56,589 nucleotides of DNA from positions 1 through 56,589 of the forward strand of contig CAJQJL010000049.1 in the NCBI GenBank assembly GCA_905478665.1, given 5' to 3'. Source of the DNA: an uncultured Flavobacteriales bacterium. Its GTDB lineage: Bacteria; Bacteroidota; Bacteroidia; Flavobacteriales_D; Crocinitomicaceae. Every line of letters begins with the position of its first letter. Position 1 is the first letter of the stretch. Below, one piece after another: positions 24,301 to 31,907 of the stretch. Position numbers and translations under genes: made by a program. Below the pieces are notes generated by a model. The model was not told the origin of the DNA and did not search any database. It was given only the letters and a program-made list of their open reading frames with translations.

Positions 24301-25156
24301 GCATTACGTGAACCCAAAGAATGACTTGATCATTAAATCAGGATCGCTGATTCTTGTGCCATTGGAACGAATCACGCCAGATGATGCCATTTACCAGCAG
24401 CGTTTTGGCTTGTTTACCAAAGATGTTCAGGCATTGATGCGGAAGGCGTTGAGTACTGCAAAACATGAGCTAGAGGATGCTTCCTATTTGAAAAATCGGG
24501 TACTTTACAATTACCTGTACAAAGGTCCAGTCTTGGAATGGTACGTACGTATAAAATGGAAGTTTGAAAAACAGAATTTTGCATTTTACGATCATTTAAT
24601 AGAAGACAGAGAGAAGATATACGATGTAGGGTGTGGCTTGGGTTATTTGAGCTATTTTTTACATTACCGTAATGAAGACAGAGCGATTGTTGGAATTGAT
24701 TACGACGCTGAAAAAATTGGTGTAGCGCAAAATGGTTATGACAAGAATTCGAATCTAAATTTTGTTCAGGGAGATATTAGAGATCTGAAAATAGCATCGG
24801 CGGATGTCGTTTTTTACAATGACGTATTGCACTATATGGGACATGCGAAACAATTTGAGGTGTTGAATATGACCGTCGACAATTTGAATGAAAATGGAAT
24901 CTTAGTTATTCGTGATGGAATTACTGATATGTCTGAACGTCACGATGTTACAAGGAGAACCGAAAAGTACTCTACACAAATTGTGAATTTCAATAAGACA
25001 ACGGAAGAATTATCCTTCTTTTCATCAAAAGATATTTTTAAATTCGCTGAAGAGCGGAACCTGGAATGTGAAATGATGGAGCAGTCGGCGAAAACGTCTA
25101 ATGTGGTTTTCGTGTTACGAAAAAGAGTCAATGACAGTCAAACAGAAAGAATATGA
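21326..25156 (+). CDS. MMPL/RND exporter fused to PlsC-type acyltransferase and SAM methyltransferase
   Basis: A 1276-residue three-part membrane protein starting at GTG. Residues 1-800 form an MMPL-type RND transporter. One span lies near residues 14-32, then comes a large outer loop, a membrane block near 257-400, a second outer loop and a second membrane block near 650-795. Residues 805-1060 form a 1-acylglycerol-phosphate acyltransferase-like domain with membrane anchor, NHSSFLD (His889, Asp894) and FPEGTRSKDG (955-964). Residues 1080-1270 form a class I methyltransferase with YDVGCGLGYL (DVGCG 1100-1104) and IVGIDYD. The parts occur separately in aryl-polyene loci; here they share one frame with no internal stop. 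It probably exports, acylates and methylates pigment lipid at the membrane. It overlaps the next gene by 26 bases. Confidence 0.93.
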   Translation: MGKFFANIVSFFNRHFLVFITFLVGCIALFYFGFRHLNLDENIYSIFPQGKEFEKFNNILKENNLNKQIVFSIDAEGKEIDDLSIELDSISQLIETEVAGLVSEMEVFRENQEETVLNYHYDNFSSFLDSNDYSEIEGKLHPDSIARSVGSITDRLSSMNAFFFRKILAKDPLGIAWEKLKDLNPRSDSSAMAVEDGILFSSDGKQALFTAVLNFELDDNVKNEELNKKLIQLRKHVDFDYFGTFQISYENARQVKEDTFVTLIVSLGLILLLLIVYYRSILTPLYFILPALFSGFSGLGMVGYIHPEISAISIATAAVLMGIVLDYSFHFFTHLKHSGDLKQSVRELSFPMLVGSFTTVAAFSALIFTDSVVLQNFGLIALCTLVSAALFTLLLLPSLLHFTRFKMRISKTEGKAWQMPKWMFRISMYGILILTVVFLFRANQFQFDSDLNNLSFHTDELAEKEEYYTGINPHEEKKLHLFVSAGSRVELAEQNFELYKCLANFRDEHGLDELMSIAPYQIPSSVSEERGSQWQLFWKDRIDSSMQQIRSEAEQYDFSSQAFDPFEQWVKGMQSSATEELQSEEILEMLGLSRFLYATDNGWNAITSVVVSRADLGLLKDEVNKVEGVYIFDVAEMANTLMLTVQDDFNYLLLFSSLLVFFSLLVVYGRLELALFAFLPMVISWIWILGIASFFDIQFNFVNIIVATFIFGLGDDFSIFVTDGLQQKYKLNSDALKSYKSAIVLSGLTTIIGTGALYFAKHPAIHSIAIISVVGIACIMLVTLVVQPALYRFFITNRTKRKRSPITFLGLIYSMFLFSYFFIGCLVLNVLLLPFILLPIPKSKKRKYLNFAVSKLAWSTLFLGFHVKKKILNPERLDFSKPSIIVANHSSFLDILLMIMMNPKVIIMVKKWVYYSPVFGFFIRYSGYLFVAEGTEYNLTLIQGRIDDGYSVMIFPEGTRSKDGKMNRFHKGAFYLAQELNLDVQPILIVGAHYVNPKNDLIIKSGSLILVPLERITPDDAIYQQRFGLFTKDVQALMRKALSTAKHELEDASYLKNRVLYNYLYKGPVLEWYVRIKWKFEKQNFAFYDHLIEDREKIYDVGCGLGYLSYFLHYRNEDRAIVGIDYDAEKIGVAQNGYDKNSNLNFVQGDIRDLKIASADVVFYNDVLHYMGHAKQFEVLNMTVDNLNENGILVIRDGITDMSERHDVTRRTEKYSTQIVNFNKTTEELSFFSSKDIFKFAEERNLECEMMEQSAKTSNVVFVLRKRVNDSQTERI

Positions 25157-26663
25157 TTTTGTCATCATCGGAAGTGGAATAGGTGGGCTAGTTTCTGCTG
25201 TCTTATTAGCGCTCGAAGGAAAATCTGTTATTGTTCTTGAAAAGAATCATCAAATAGGAGGGAGCCTCCAAGTCTTCAGTCGAGACAAGCGTATTTTCGA
25301 TACGGGTGTGCACTACATTGGGAGTCTGGATGAAGGAGAAAATCTGAACAAAATTTTCAAATATTTGGGAATCATGGATGATCTTTCAATGAAACGATTG
25401 GATGATGATTGTTTTGACCTCATTTATTTTCCAGATGGAAGCACATACAGCCATGGTCAAGGCTATGAAAAGTTCAAGGAAGGTCTATATGCCAATTTCC
25501 CTGATGAGAAAACAGGAATTGATGCCTTTTGTGACAAGATGGTTGAGATCTGTGATTTTTTTCCTTTGTACAATCTTGAAGATGAGGATTCATCTACGAA
25601 AAATTATGTGAGCAATCCTGAAATTCTTTCCATTAGCGCTTGGGATTTTGTTGAGTCGATCACTTCAGATAAACGTTTACAGTCTGTCTTGTTGGGAAGC
25701 GGACTGTTGTATGCTGGTGACCGTAAGACGACGCCAATGTATGTTGTGGCGCTAATCATGAATAGTTACCTGAAAGGGAGTTATCGGATGCTTAATGGAG
25801 GTTCTCAGATTGCGAAGCTTCTCACAAAAAAAATACACCAGCTCGGAGGACTTGTACTGAAACACCAGGACGTTGAAAGTGCTTCTTATTCTGACAAAAA
25901 TGTTTACTGTGTTCGCACAAAGGCAGGAGATGAATTTTTTGGGAAGCATTTTATTTCAAACACGCATCCAAAGAAAACGGTTGAAATTTTTGGTAAAGAT
26001 CGTTTCAGAGCTGCGTATCGACATCGATTGGATAAATTGAGCAATACAGTTTCATCATTCATGCTCTATCTTTCATTTGAGAAGGATACCTTTCCATATA
26101 TGAATTACAACATGTATGCTTATACGAAGGATGAAGTTTGGGATACCGTAGACTATAATAAAGAAGAGTGGCCTGAAGCCTTATTTATTTGTACTCCAGC
26201 AACGAAAGGACAGGGTGAATTTGCCGATTCAATGTCTGTGATGGCTTATATGGATTACAGTGAAGTTGAGGAATGGAGCGAGACGTTTAACACCGTAGCG
26301 ATGGCTGGAGAGCGAGGAGAAAGTTATGAGGAGTTTAAACTCAGGAAAGAAGAGCTAGTTATTAAGCGTCTAGAAAAGATATTTCCAGATTTGAGAAAAT
26401 CGATTAGAAGTGTTTACTCATCCACGCCTTTGACGTATAAAGATTATATAGGAACTGAAGATGGAGCATTGTATGGAATTCTGAAAGACCATAATAACAT
26501 TATGCTGTCGAAGATTAATGCAAGAACGCGTGTTCCGAATTTATATCAAACAGGACAAAATCTAGTGTTTCATGGAATACTTGGAGCAACAATAGGCGCC
26601 CTTGTCACTTGCTTTAATTTTATCGATAGCAAAGAATTGATTGAAAAAATAAAAGATGCATGA
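25131..26663 (+). CDS. NAD(P)/FAD-dependent oxidoreductase (CrtI/phytoene desaturase-like)
   Basis: A flavoprotein of about 510 residues. The N-terminal dinucleotide-binding motif is GSGIGGLVSAVLLALEGK, followed by VIVLEKNHQIGGSLQ, the typical CrtI/amine-oxidase beginning. The C-terminal FAD-contact block is NLYQTGQNLVFHGILGATIGALVT. Family members desaturate or isomerise conjugated chains or rings. In this locus it may act on the polyene chain or hydroxylate the ring. The frame opens at 25101, but ATG 25131 (MTVKQKEYDFVII) gives the family start and a 26-base overlap with the exporter gene. It runs into the next flavoprotein gene with ATGA overlap. Confidence 0.92.
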   Translation: MTVKQKEYDFVIIGSGIGGLVSAVLLALEGKSVIVLEKNHQIGGSLQVFSRDKRIFDTGVHYIGSLDEGENLNKIFKYLGIMDDLSMKRLDDDCFDLIYFPDGSTYSHGQGYEKFKEGLYANFPDEKTGIDAFCDKMVEICDFFPLYNLEDEDSSTKNYVSNPEILSISAWDFVESITSDKRLQSVLLGSGLLYAGDRKTTPMYVVALIMNSYLKGSYRMLNGGSQIAKLLTKKIHQLGGLVLKHQDVESASYSDKNVYCVRTKAGDEFFGKHFISNTHPKKTVEIFGKDRFRAAYRHRLDKLSNTVSSFMLYLSFEKDTFPYMNYNMYAYTKDEVWDTVDYNKEEWPEALFICTPATKGQGEFADSMSVMAYMDYSEVEEWSETFNTVAMAGERGESYEEFKLRKEELVIKRLEKIFPDLRKSIRSVYSSTPLTYKDYIGTEDGALYGILKDHNNIMLSKINARTRVPNLYQTGQNLVFHGILGATIGALVTCFNFIDSKELIEKIKDA

Positions 26664-27895
26664 TGGAAAATCAATATGACGTAGTGGTTATTGGTGCTGG
26701 ACCAGCGGGAGCTGTTGCGAGCACACGATTGATACAGGATGGTTTCTCTGTCTTAGTCCTTGAAAAAATGGAGTTTCCACGTTTTGTTATCGGAGAGAGT
26801 CTACTTCCTAAGTGTATGGATTATCTTGAAAAATTGGAACTTCTGGCAGCAGTTGAAGACAAGAGATTTCAAGTAAAAACAGGAGTGACTTTTTATCACG
26901 ATGAAGAGGTCTGTGAGTTTTCTTTCAGCGAGCGCTACACAGAAGGTTGGGATTACACCTATCAAGTAAAGCGTGCCGACTTCGACCATGCTTTAATTTT
27001 GGAAGCTCAGAAAAAGGGAGTGAATGTTTCGTTCAATTCTGAGGTGACGGATGTAAAAACTTCAGCCGAAGAACAAGTAGTTAGCTATTTGGATTCAACA
27101 GGGACAGAACATAAAATCCACGCGCGTTTTGTTGTCGATGCCAGTGGTTATGGTCGTGTCTTGCCACGTATGTTTAATTTGGAGAAGCCAGCCGTTTCGA
27201 TTCCTAGAGGCTCAATTTTTACACATGTCAAGGATTCTAAAAGAACAGAGAAGGCTTCTGATAATATCTTTGTGCATGCCTTTCGCGAGAATACTGCATG
27301 GGTATGGTCTATTCCTTTTTCAGATGGGACAGCTTCGGTTGGTGTCGTTGGGGAGGTAGACTTTATTAACGAATGTGCTGAAGACGATGGAGTAAAATTT
27401 AAAGAGCTTATTCGTGAGTTCCCAGGATTAGATGGTCGCTTCAAAGATTTGGAAGTGATGTTCGAACCTAAGAAAATTTTAAACTACTCAATCTCTGTAG
27501 AAAAGATGTACGGAGAAGGGTTTGTACTTTGTGGGAATAGCACAGAATTTTTAGACCCAGTCTTTAGCTCTGGAGTTACACTTGCCATTGCATCAGGTTA
27601 CCACGCTGCGGATCTTGTTTGTAATCAATTAAAAGGGCAGGAGGTAGACTGGGAAAGAGAATACGTAGATTTCATGAAGCACGGAATAGAAGTGTTTAGA
27701 AGCTATGTCGATGGATGGTATTCTGGTGATTTACACACTATTTTCTTTACCGAGAATGGAAATCCTGAATTTAAAAAACAGATTTGCTCAGTGCTTGCTG
27801 GATATGTTTGGGATAAAACAAATCCTTTCGTGAAAAGACATGCGACCGTTTTGCCGACCTTGGCTAAGGTTATTTCAATGGCTACGAAAACTTAA
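26660..27895 (+). CDS. FAD-dependent oxidoreductase with flavin halogenase signature
   Basis: A 411-residue flavoprotein of the geranylgeranyl reductase/tryptophan halogenase superfamily. GAGPAG (residues 12-17) binds FAD and FVIGESLLPKCMDYLEKL is the shared second motif. The halogenase hallmark WxWxIP is present as WVWSIPF (214-220), and Lys73 in QVKTGVTF sits where the catalytic lysine of flavin halogenases aligns. FVLCGNSTEFLDPVFSSGV is the third FAD block. Halogenases chlorinate phenols, pyrroles or indoles, and some flexirubins are chlorinated. So chlorination of the pigment ring is a good hypothesis, but a ring hydroxylase or saturase is possible. Its last 14 bases overlap the convergent ligase gene. 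Confidence 0.88.
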   Translation: MMENQYDVVVIGAGPAGAVASTRLIQDGFSVLVLEKMEFPRFVIGESLLPKCMDYLEKLELLAAVEDKRFQVKTGVTFYHDEEVCEFSFSERYTEGWDYTYQVKRADFDHALILEAQKKGVNVSFNSEVTDVKTSAEEQVVSYLDSTGTEHKIHARFVVDASGYGRVLPRMFNLEKPAVSIPRGSIFTHVKDSKRTEKASDNIFVHAFRENTAWVWSIPFSDGTASVGVVGEVDFINECAEDDGVKFKELIREFPGLDGRFKDLEVMFEPKKILNYSISVEKMYGEGFVLCGNSTEFLDPVFSSGVTLAIASGYHAADLVCNQLKGQEVDWEREYVDFMKHGIEVFRSYVDGWYSGDLHTIFFTENGNPEFKKQICSVLAGYVWDKTNPFVKRHATVLPTLAKVISMATKT

Positions 27896-29147
27896 TCTTT
27901 TCAGGTTTGCGAAGATGTTTAACGTAAACCTTCGATCTCAAAACGTTGGCTTCAATAAATTGAAATTTAGGAATCACCCGCAAACGCGCTTGACAGAGTT
28001 CCTTGATTTTTCCAAAAACTTCTAGCGATTCGATCTTTTCCTCCAGAAGAATTGTGATTTCATCGTTGTTTAGTTCGTCCTTGTTGATCAGAACCTTATA
28101 ACAGGAAATTTCACTAAACGATTCCATTACTTCAAAAATGGCCTTGGGGTAAAGCGTTGTTCCTCGGTATTTGATCATTTGTTTTTTTCTACCGATGATT
28201 GGCCCAAGACGCGGTGTATCTCTGCCGCATGAACACTTTTGGCGATAGACTTTTGCTATGTCTCCTGTTCGGTAACGAACAAGCGGCGTTCCCTCAACAT
28301 CTAAGGTTGAGACAACAATTTCACCTGATTCTCCATCCAAGGCTTCGTTTCCATCTTCTTTCAACACTTCGAGAAAAAGTAAATCTTCGTTTAAGTGACA
28401 TCCTTGCTGAACTTCACATTCTGAGAATGCAGCACCCATTTCTGTTGAAGCGTAGGTAGAGAAAAGCTTAACATCCCAATTATCCGCAATGCGCTTACCT
28501 AAGGTGTTGTATGAAAGATCATCATTTCGAATTGGTTCTCCAATGCACACAATTGCTTCAACTGATGAGTTCTGGAAATCAATATTGTTTTCTTTCGCGT
28601 AAGCTATGAGCGTAACAATGAAAGAAGGAACCGCAATTAGTTTCGTGGGTTTGTATTTAAGGATGGAGGCCCATTGCAATTGTGGAACACCAGGTCCAAT
28701 GCGAATCATTCCAGCGTCAAGTTCCTGTACACCTAAAAAGTAGGCGAGACCAGCCATAAATTGCTTGTCAATTGTCGTCAATAGTTGAAATAGATCTTCC
28801 GACGTACTTCCCATAAGTGCCAACGAGTCGCGCTCATTTTTTGCCAAACGAACCAAGTCGTTTTTTGTGAGGTACAACGAAATTGGATCACCTGTTGTTC
28901 CTGAAGTTGTAACGTACTCAGCTATTTTATTCTTAGGAACAGCTAAAAAACTCTCGTTGTTTGCGGCGAGATCTTCTTTTGAGGTGAAGGGCAATTTTTT
29001 ATAGTCGTCAATTCCGAAGTCATTCGTCAATTCAATGTGTCCCTTCAGTGTTTCTCGGTAATAGGGAGAATGCTCTGATGCGTAACGAATAAGTTTCCTT
29101 AAAGCTATCATTTGCTCACTGTTTTCTACCATCGTCGATTTATTCAT
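27882..29147 (-). CDS. AMP-binding ligase, phenylacetate/coumarate-CoA ligase-like
   Basis: An adenylate-forming enzyme of about 421 residues. The P-loop is YVTTSGTTGDPISLYLT, a later block is FSTYASTEMGAAFSE, and LVRYRTGDIAKVYRQKCSCGRDTPRLGP resembles the PaaK-type end with a Cys pair. It lacks the long C-terminal lid of 4CL enzymes and so belongs to the PaaK/ApeH-like group that activates aryl acids. In this locus the expected substrate is 4-coumarate from the ammonia-lyase, transferred to CoA or an ACP. ATG at 29147 follows GTG 29150, overlapping the upstream acyltransferase gene by 8 bases. Confidence 0.9.
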   Translation of the reverse strand: MNKSTMVENSEQMIALRKLIRYASEHSPYYRETLKGHIELTNDFGIDDYKKLPFTSKEDLAANNESFLAVPKNKIAEYVTTSGTTGDPISLYLTKNDLVRLAKNERDSLALMGSTSEDLFQLLTTIDKQFMAGLAYFLGVQELDAGMIRIGPGVPQLQWASILKYKPTKLIAVPSFIVTLIAYAKENNIDFQNSSVEAIVCIGEPIRNDDLSYNTLGKRIADNWDVKLFSTYASTEMGAAFSECEVQQGCHLNEDLLFLEVLKEDGNEALDGESGEIVVSTLDVEGTPLVRYRTGDIAKVYRQKCSCGRDTPRLGPIIGRKKQMIKYRGTTLYPKAIFEVMESFSEISCYKVLINKDELNNDEITILLEEKIESLEVFGKIKELCQARLRVIPKFQFIEANVLRSKVYVKHLRKPEKIKFS

Positions 29148-30819
29148 CACATTCTTTTACGAGTACATTTAGTTCTTCCCGAATTGCTTCTGAAGCCAAG
29201 TTTTTTTCCAGCGCAATTTTAAAATATTTCTTAGCCTCCTGGGGCTTTTCTTTTGCGAGGAAGTATCTACCCAGCATTTCATAAGTGATGTAGAGTTCCG
29301 CGTTTGATTCAATAAAGGACTTGATCTCGGTTGAACTTAACTTCAAAGAGGTTCCAAAATTGACAAATTTCGAAATTTTACTCTTCGTTGCCTTGTAGCT
29401 ATTAAATGATTGATAGGCGGGAGAATCCACGAATGGATCTTTTGAAATGTATTGAACAGACTCAATTTTCCCAGTTTCCGTCACCTTCTCAAGGTCATAT
29501 CCGACATATGTTCCCAATTGAAAATTCTGCGTAGAAACATAAAACAAGTGCTTTGCAGGTTGGATTACAACACTGTGATGTGCTATTAGTTGATTTATCG
29601 CTCTTGGATTACCCATTCCCAACGTATCTTCTTTATTTCCATGCTGATCACGTAGTATTTTGACAGCATCTTGTGGGCCAAATTGATCTTTTCTACCAAG
29701 CAAGTCTTTAACTCTGTCGTAGCGAAACTTCGAATCGCTTTCTTTAATGTTTTCTTTGTTGATGGGATCGTTTATAAACGCATCTGATTGGTAGTGATTG
29801 GAACAAATAAGTTCATTTGTCTCAGGGTTGTAGACCCCCAATTTTGTAGGAGACTTCTCAATGAGTGCTGCCTTTCCATCTTTATTAGAACTGATAAGCA
29901 GTGTTTCTGATACAAAAGTCTTTCTTTTTTTCGCAATAGCAATCGCTTCGTCAATTGTCTCGGCGTATTGAAGAATTTCTCGGGCCAACAAAGAAATTGG
30001 CGTTTTTGAAGAGGTTGGTAAATCAGATTTTGAAGCATTAATGGTAACGCTCAGACCTTTGTCGTTCAGACCAGAGACAACTCCTGTAAATCCTGCCCAT
30101 GAGTACGATACAAATGCATGTCCTTTGTCTGGTTTTACAAAAAGAACAATTTTCTCTTCTGCAAATTCATCGCCAACGTAAAAGTCAAAATTGCGACCAA
30201 CTAATAATCCACCGTCCTCGGTTTTTTCATTGCGTAACGCAAATGACGTACAACCGACCATACTATAATCGTTGAGTGCGTGACCAATGTCATGTGCGGC
30301 GTGATAGTTCAGTATTCGGTCGTATTTTGGTGCGATGTAGTTGTATTCATCCGAAAAGGCTTGAGAAACGCCGTAAATTTCCTGTTGATTTTCCAAAGGA
30401 ATGTTGTTCGGTAGATCTTTGTTAAAGAAACCAAGCATCAAACGCAGGAATTGTTGCCACGTCTGGCTAGGAACAAAATTATTGATTTGACCTACAAAGA
30501 TTTCTTCTTGTTTTTGTATCAGCTCTTTAGCCAGTTCCCCGTAAATTAATCCTCGTTCGTAAGGAGCACCTTCAATGTACATTTCCCAGATTCCCTGTTC
30601 ATTTTTCTTCAGCCAGTTGTTGCCGAGAACGTAATGGTTTTCTCCTACTTTTTGGCGTTCTCCAATTTCTAGTTGAGGCACCTCAGGTGTCGAAATATTA
30701 GAAACGATAATGATGTAAAGGATTAGCACGAAAAGAAAGCCAAAAAACAATTCTAATGTACCAACTATGCTTTTGAATAGAACAAGTAGGATTCGTATGG
30801 GTAAATTCCGTTTCTTCAT
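29140..30819 (-). CDS. C45-family (acyl-CoA:6-APA acyltransferase-like) membrane-anchored protein
   Basis: About 559 residues. An N-terminal membrane span (LVLFKSIVGTLELFFGFLFVLILY) is followed by an Ntn-hydrolase domain. The family nucleophile is the Cys of MVGCTSFALRN (about Cys190 from the ATG), with GGLLVGRNFDFYVGDEF downstream. The C-terminal 60 residues form a tetratricopeptide-like pair (LGRYFLAKEKPQEAKKYFKIALEKN). C45 proteins self-cleave before the Cys and then hydrolyse or transfer acyl groups, as in penicillin biosynthesis. The membrane anchor fits a lipid substrate. The first frame codon is TTG 30837, but ATG 30819 follows a TATCTTTG promoter element, so I use it. It could form or break the ester of the pigment. 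Confidence 0.87.
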   Translation of the reverse strand: MKKRNLPIRILLVLFKSIVGTLELFFGFLFVLILYIIIVSNISTPEVPQLEIGERQKVGENHYVLGNNWLKKNEQGIWEMYIEGAPYERGLIYGELAKELIQKQEEIFVGQINNFVPSQTWQQFLRLMLGFFNKDLPNNIPLENQQEIYGVSQAFSDEYNYIAPKYDRILNYHAAHDIGHALNDYSMVGCTSFALRNEKTEDGGLLVGRNFDFYVGDEFAEEKIVLFVKPDKGHAFVSYSWAGFTGVVSGLNDKGLSVTINASKSDLPTSSKTPISLLAREILQYAETIDEAIAIAKKRKTFVSETLLISSNKDGKAALIEKSPTKLGVYNPETNELICSNHYQSDAFINDPINKENIKESDSKFRYDRVKDLLGRKDQFGPQDAVKILRDQHGNKEDTLGMGNPRAINQLIAHHSVVIQPAKHLFYVSTQNFQLGTYVGYDLEKVTETGKIESVQYISKDPFVDSPAYQSFNSYKATKSKISKFVNFGTSLKLSSTEIKSFIESNAELYITYEMLGRYFLAKEKPQEAKKYFKIALEKNLASEAIREELNVLVKECDE

Positions 30820-30834
30820 AGATAAATCAGCAAT

Positions 30835-30842
30835 CAAAGATA
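30835..30842 (-). promoter_or_regulatory. Candidate -7 element for C45 acyltransferase-ligase operon
   Basis: TATCTTTG on the minus strand matches TAnnTTTG and lies 15 bases before the ATG at 30819, giving a very short leader. It excludes an upstream start at 30837 and leaves little room for a start of the rightward gene at 30853. Confidence 0.45.
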
Positions 30843-30882
30843 AGAGATTATATTGATGAGATTGCTAATTTTACTTACAGTG

Positions 30883-31446
30883 ATGATAGAAGAGAAGTTT
30901 CATGAATCTACAGCAGGTGGAAAGGGGCAAGTTGCCGTTTTTTATGATGGGACGGATCAGGATTTGCGGGCAGATCGAAGATCACATGAACGCTCCTTTG
31001 TAAGAAAGTGCTTGGAAAAATTAATAGGAGAATCAAATCTAGAAATTGCACACACGGAATTAGGGGCTCCATATATTCAGCGTTTACCTCATCTTGAATT
31101 ATCCTTATCTCATTCAAAGAATTGGTATGCAATTCAAACATCGCAAAAAAAAAACGTAGGGATTGATATCCAAGTAATAAGAAAAGAGGGTTTATTTAAT
31201 GGCAGGTCATACTTTGTGAACCTACGTGAGGAAGAACTTCTGCAGTTGACAGATCTCAATCTTCATCTGGTTTGGTCAGCCAAGGAGGCAATTTACAAAT
31301 ATCGAAAGGGGAAAGTGGAGAATTACAAAGAATCCATGACGGTACTGGAAATAGCGAAAAATATTTTGCTTGTAGATCTCGATGGAGAACAGGTTCAATG
31401 TGCGTTTCAAGTAGAAAAGGAATACGTGTTGGTGTACACGTGTTGA
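30883..31446 (+). CDS. 4'-phosphopantetheinyl transferase (Sfp/AcpS superfamily)
   Basis: About 187 residues. The two signature blocks are present: VGIDIQVIRKEG (magnesium Asp in GIDI) and LVWSAKEAIYKYRKG (WxxKEAxxK). PHLELSLSHSKNW is the preceding conserved segment. It attaches the pantetheine arm to the ACPs of this locus, making all three active. The frame opens at TTG 30853 with an ATG at 30856, but the added residues (MRLLILLTV) look unlike a cytosolic start. ATG at 30883 gives MIEEKFHESTAGGKGQ, so I prefer it. The gene closes the pigment locus and converges with the next gene 1 base away. Confidence 0.93.
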   Translation: MIEEKFHESTAGGKGQVAVFYDGTDQDLRADRRSHERSFVRKCLEKLIGESNLEIAHTELGAPYIQRLPHLELSLSHSKNWYAIQTSQKKNVGIDIQVIRKEGLFNGRSYFVNLREEELLQLTDLNLHLVWSAKEAIYKYRKGKVENYKESMTVLEIAKNILLVDLDGEQVQCAFQVEKEYVLVYTC

Positions 31447-31447
31447 C

Positions 31448-31852
31448 TTAATCAGGAAAAAGGTCACTTAGCCAAACAACAGCATCTTCTTCTTTTTTGA
31501 AAATTTTTAAAGGTTGTTTTGGTTTGTTGAATTTGTAGTAATAATCGGCGATTATTCGTTGCCCCAGATTTTTTACGATTATGGCAGAGGCCGCAACAGG
31601 AGCTGAATCTTCCATTGCAGTAGCATTTTGTCTAGCTTCCTTGGAAATTGAAGTGAATTCACCCGCTTCAAAAATGAACGGTCTTTTGATCTTAGTCACC
31701 TTGTAATAGGTCTCTAGCATTGATTTCTGAACATCAATGGTAATGTGTGTTCCAGGCTTAATAAAAACGTGAACGATCCCATCATCCCTTAGAGAAACAA
31801 CAATCTCGGTTGTTTCCTCCTGGGCAATATATGGTCTCTTGTTAAATATCAT
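31448..31852 (-). CDS. STAS/SpoIIAA-like domain protein of unknown function
   Basis: A 134-residue soluble protein that I only recognise by fold hint: alternating strand and helix blocks (EIVVSLRDDGIVHVFI; VQKSMLETYYKVTKI; RPFIFEAGEFTSISKEARQN; ASAIIVKNLGQRIIADYYY; KIFKKEEDAVVWLSDLF) resemble SpoIIAA/STAS-type proteins of Bacteroidetes. The ending (FKKEEDAVVWL) is typical of that group. No catalytic residues are visible. It converges with the phosphopantetheinyl transferase, so the pigment locus ends here. Function unknown. Confidence 0.78.
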   Translation of the reverse strand: MIFNKRPYIAQEETTEIVVSLRDDGIVHVFIKPGTHITIDVQKSMLETYYKVTKIKRPFIFEAGEFTSISKEARQNATAMEDSAPVAASAIIVKNLGQRIIADYYYKFNKPKQPLKIFKKEEDAVVWLSDLFPD

Positions 31853-31907
31853 TTCGTAGATTCAGTACCCACCAATATACTTAAAATATGTGATTAACCA
31901 AGGTTTT

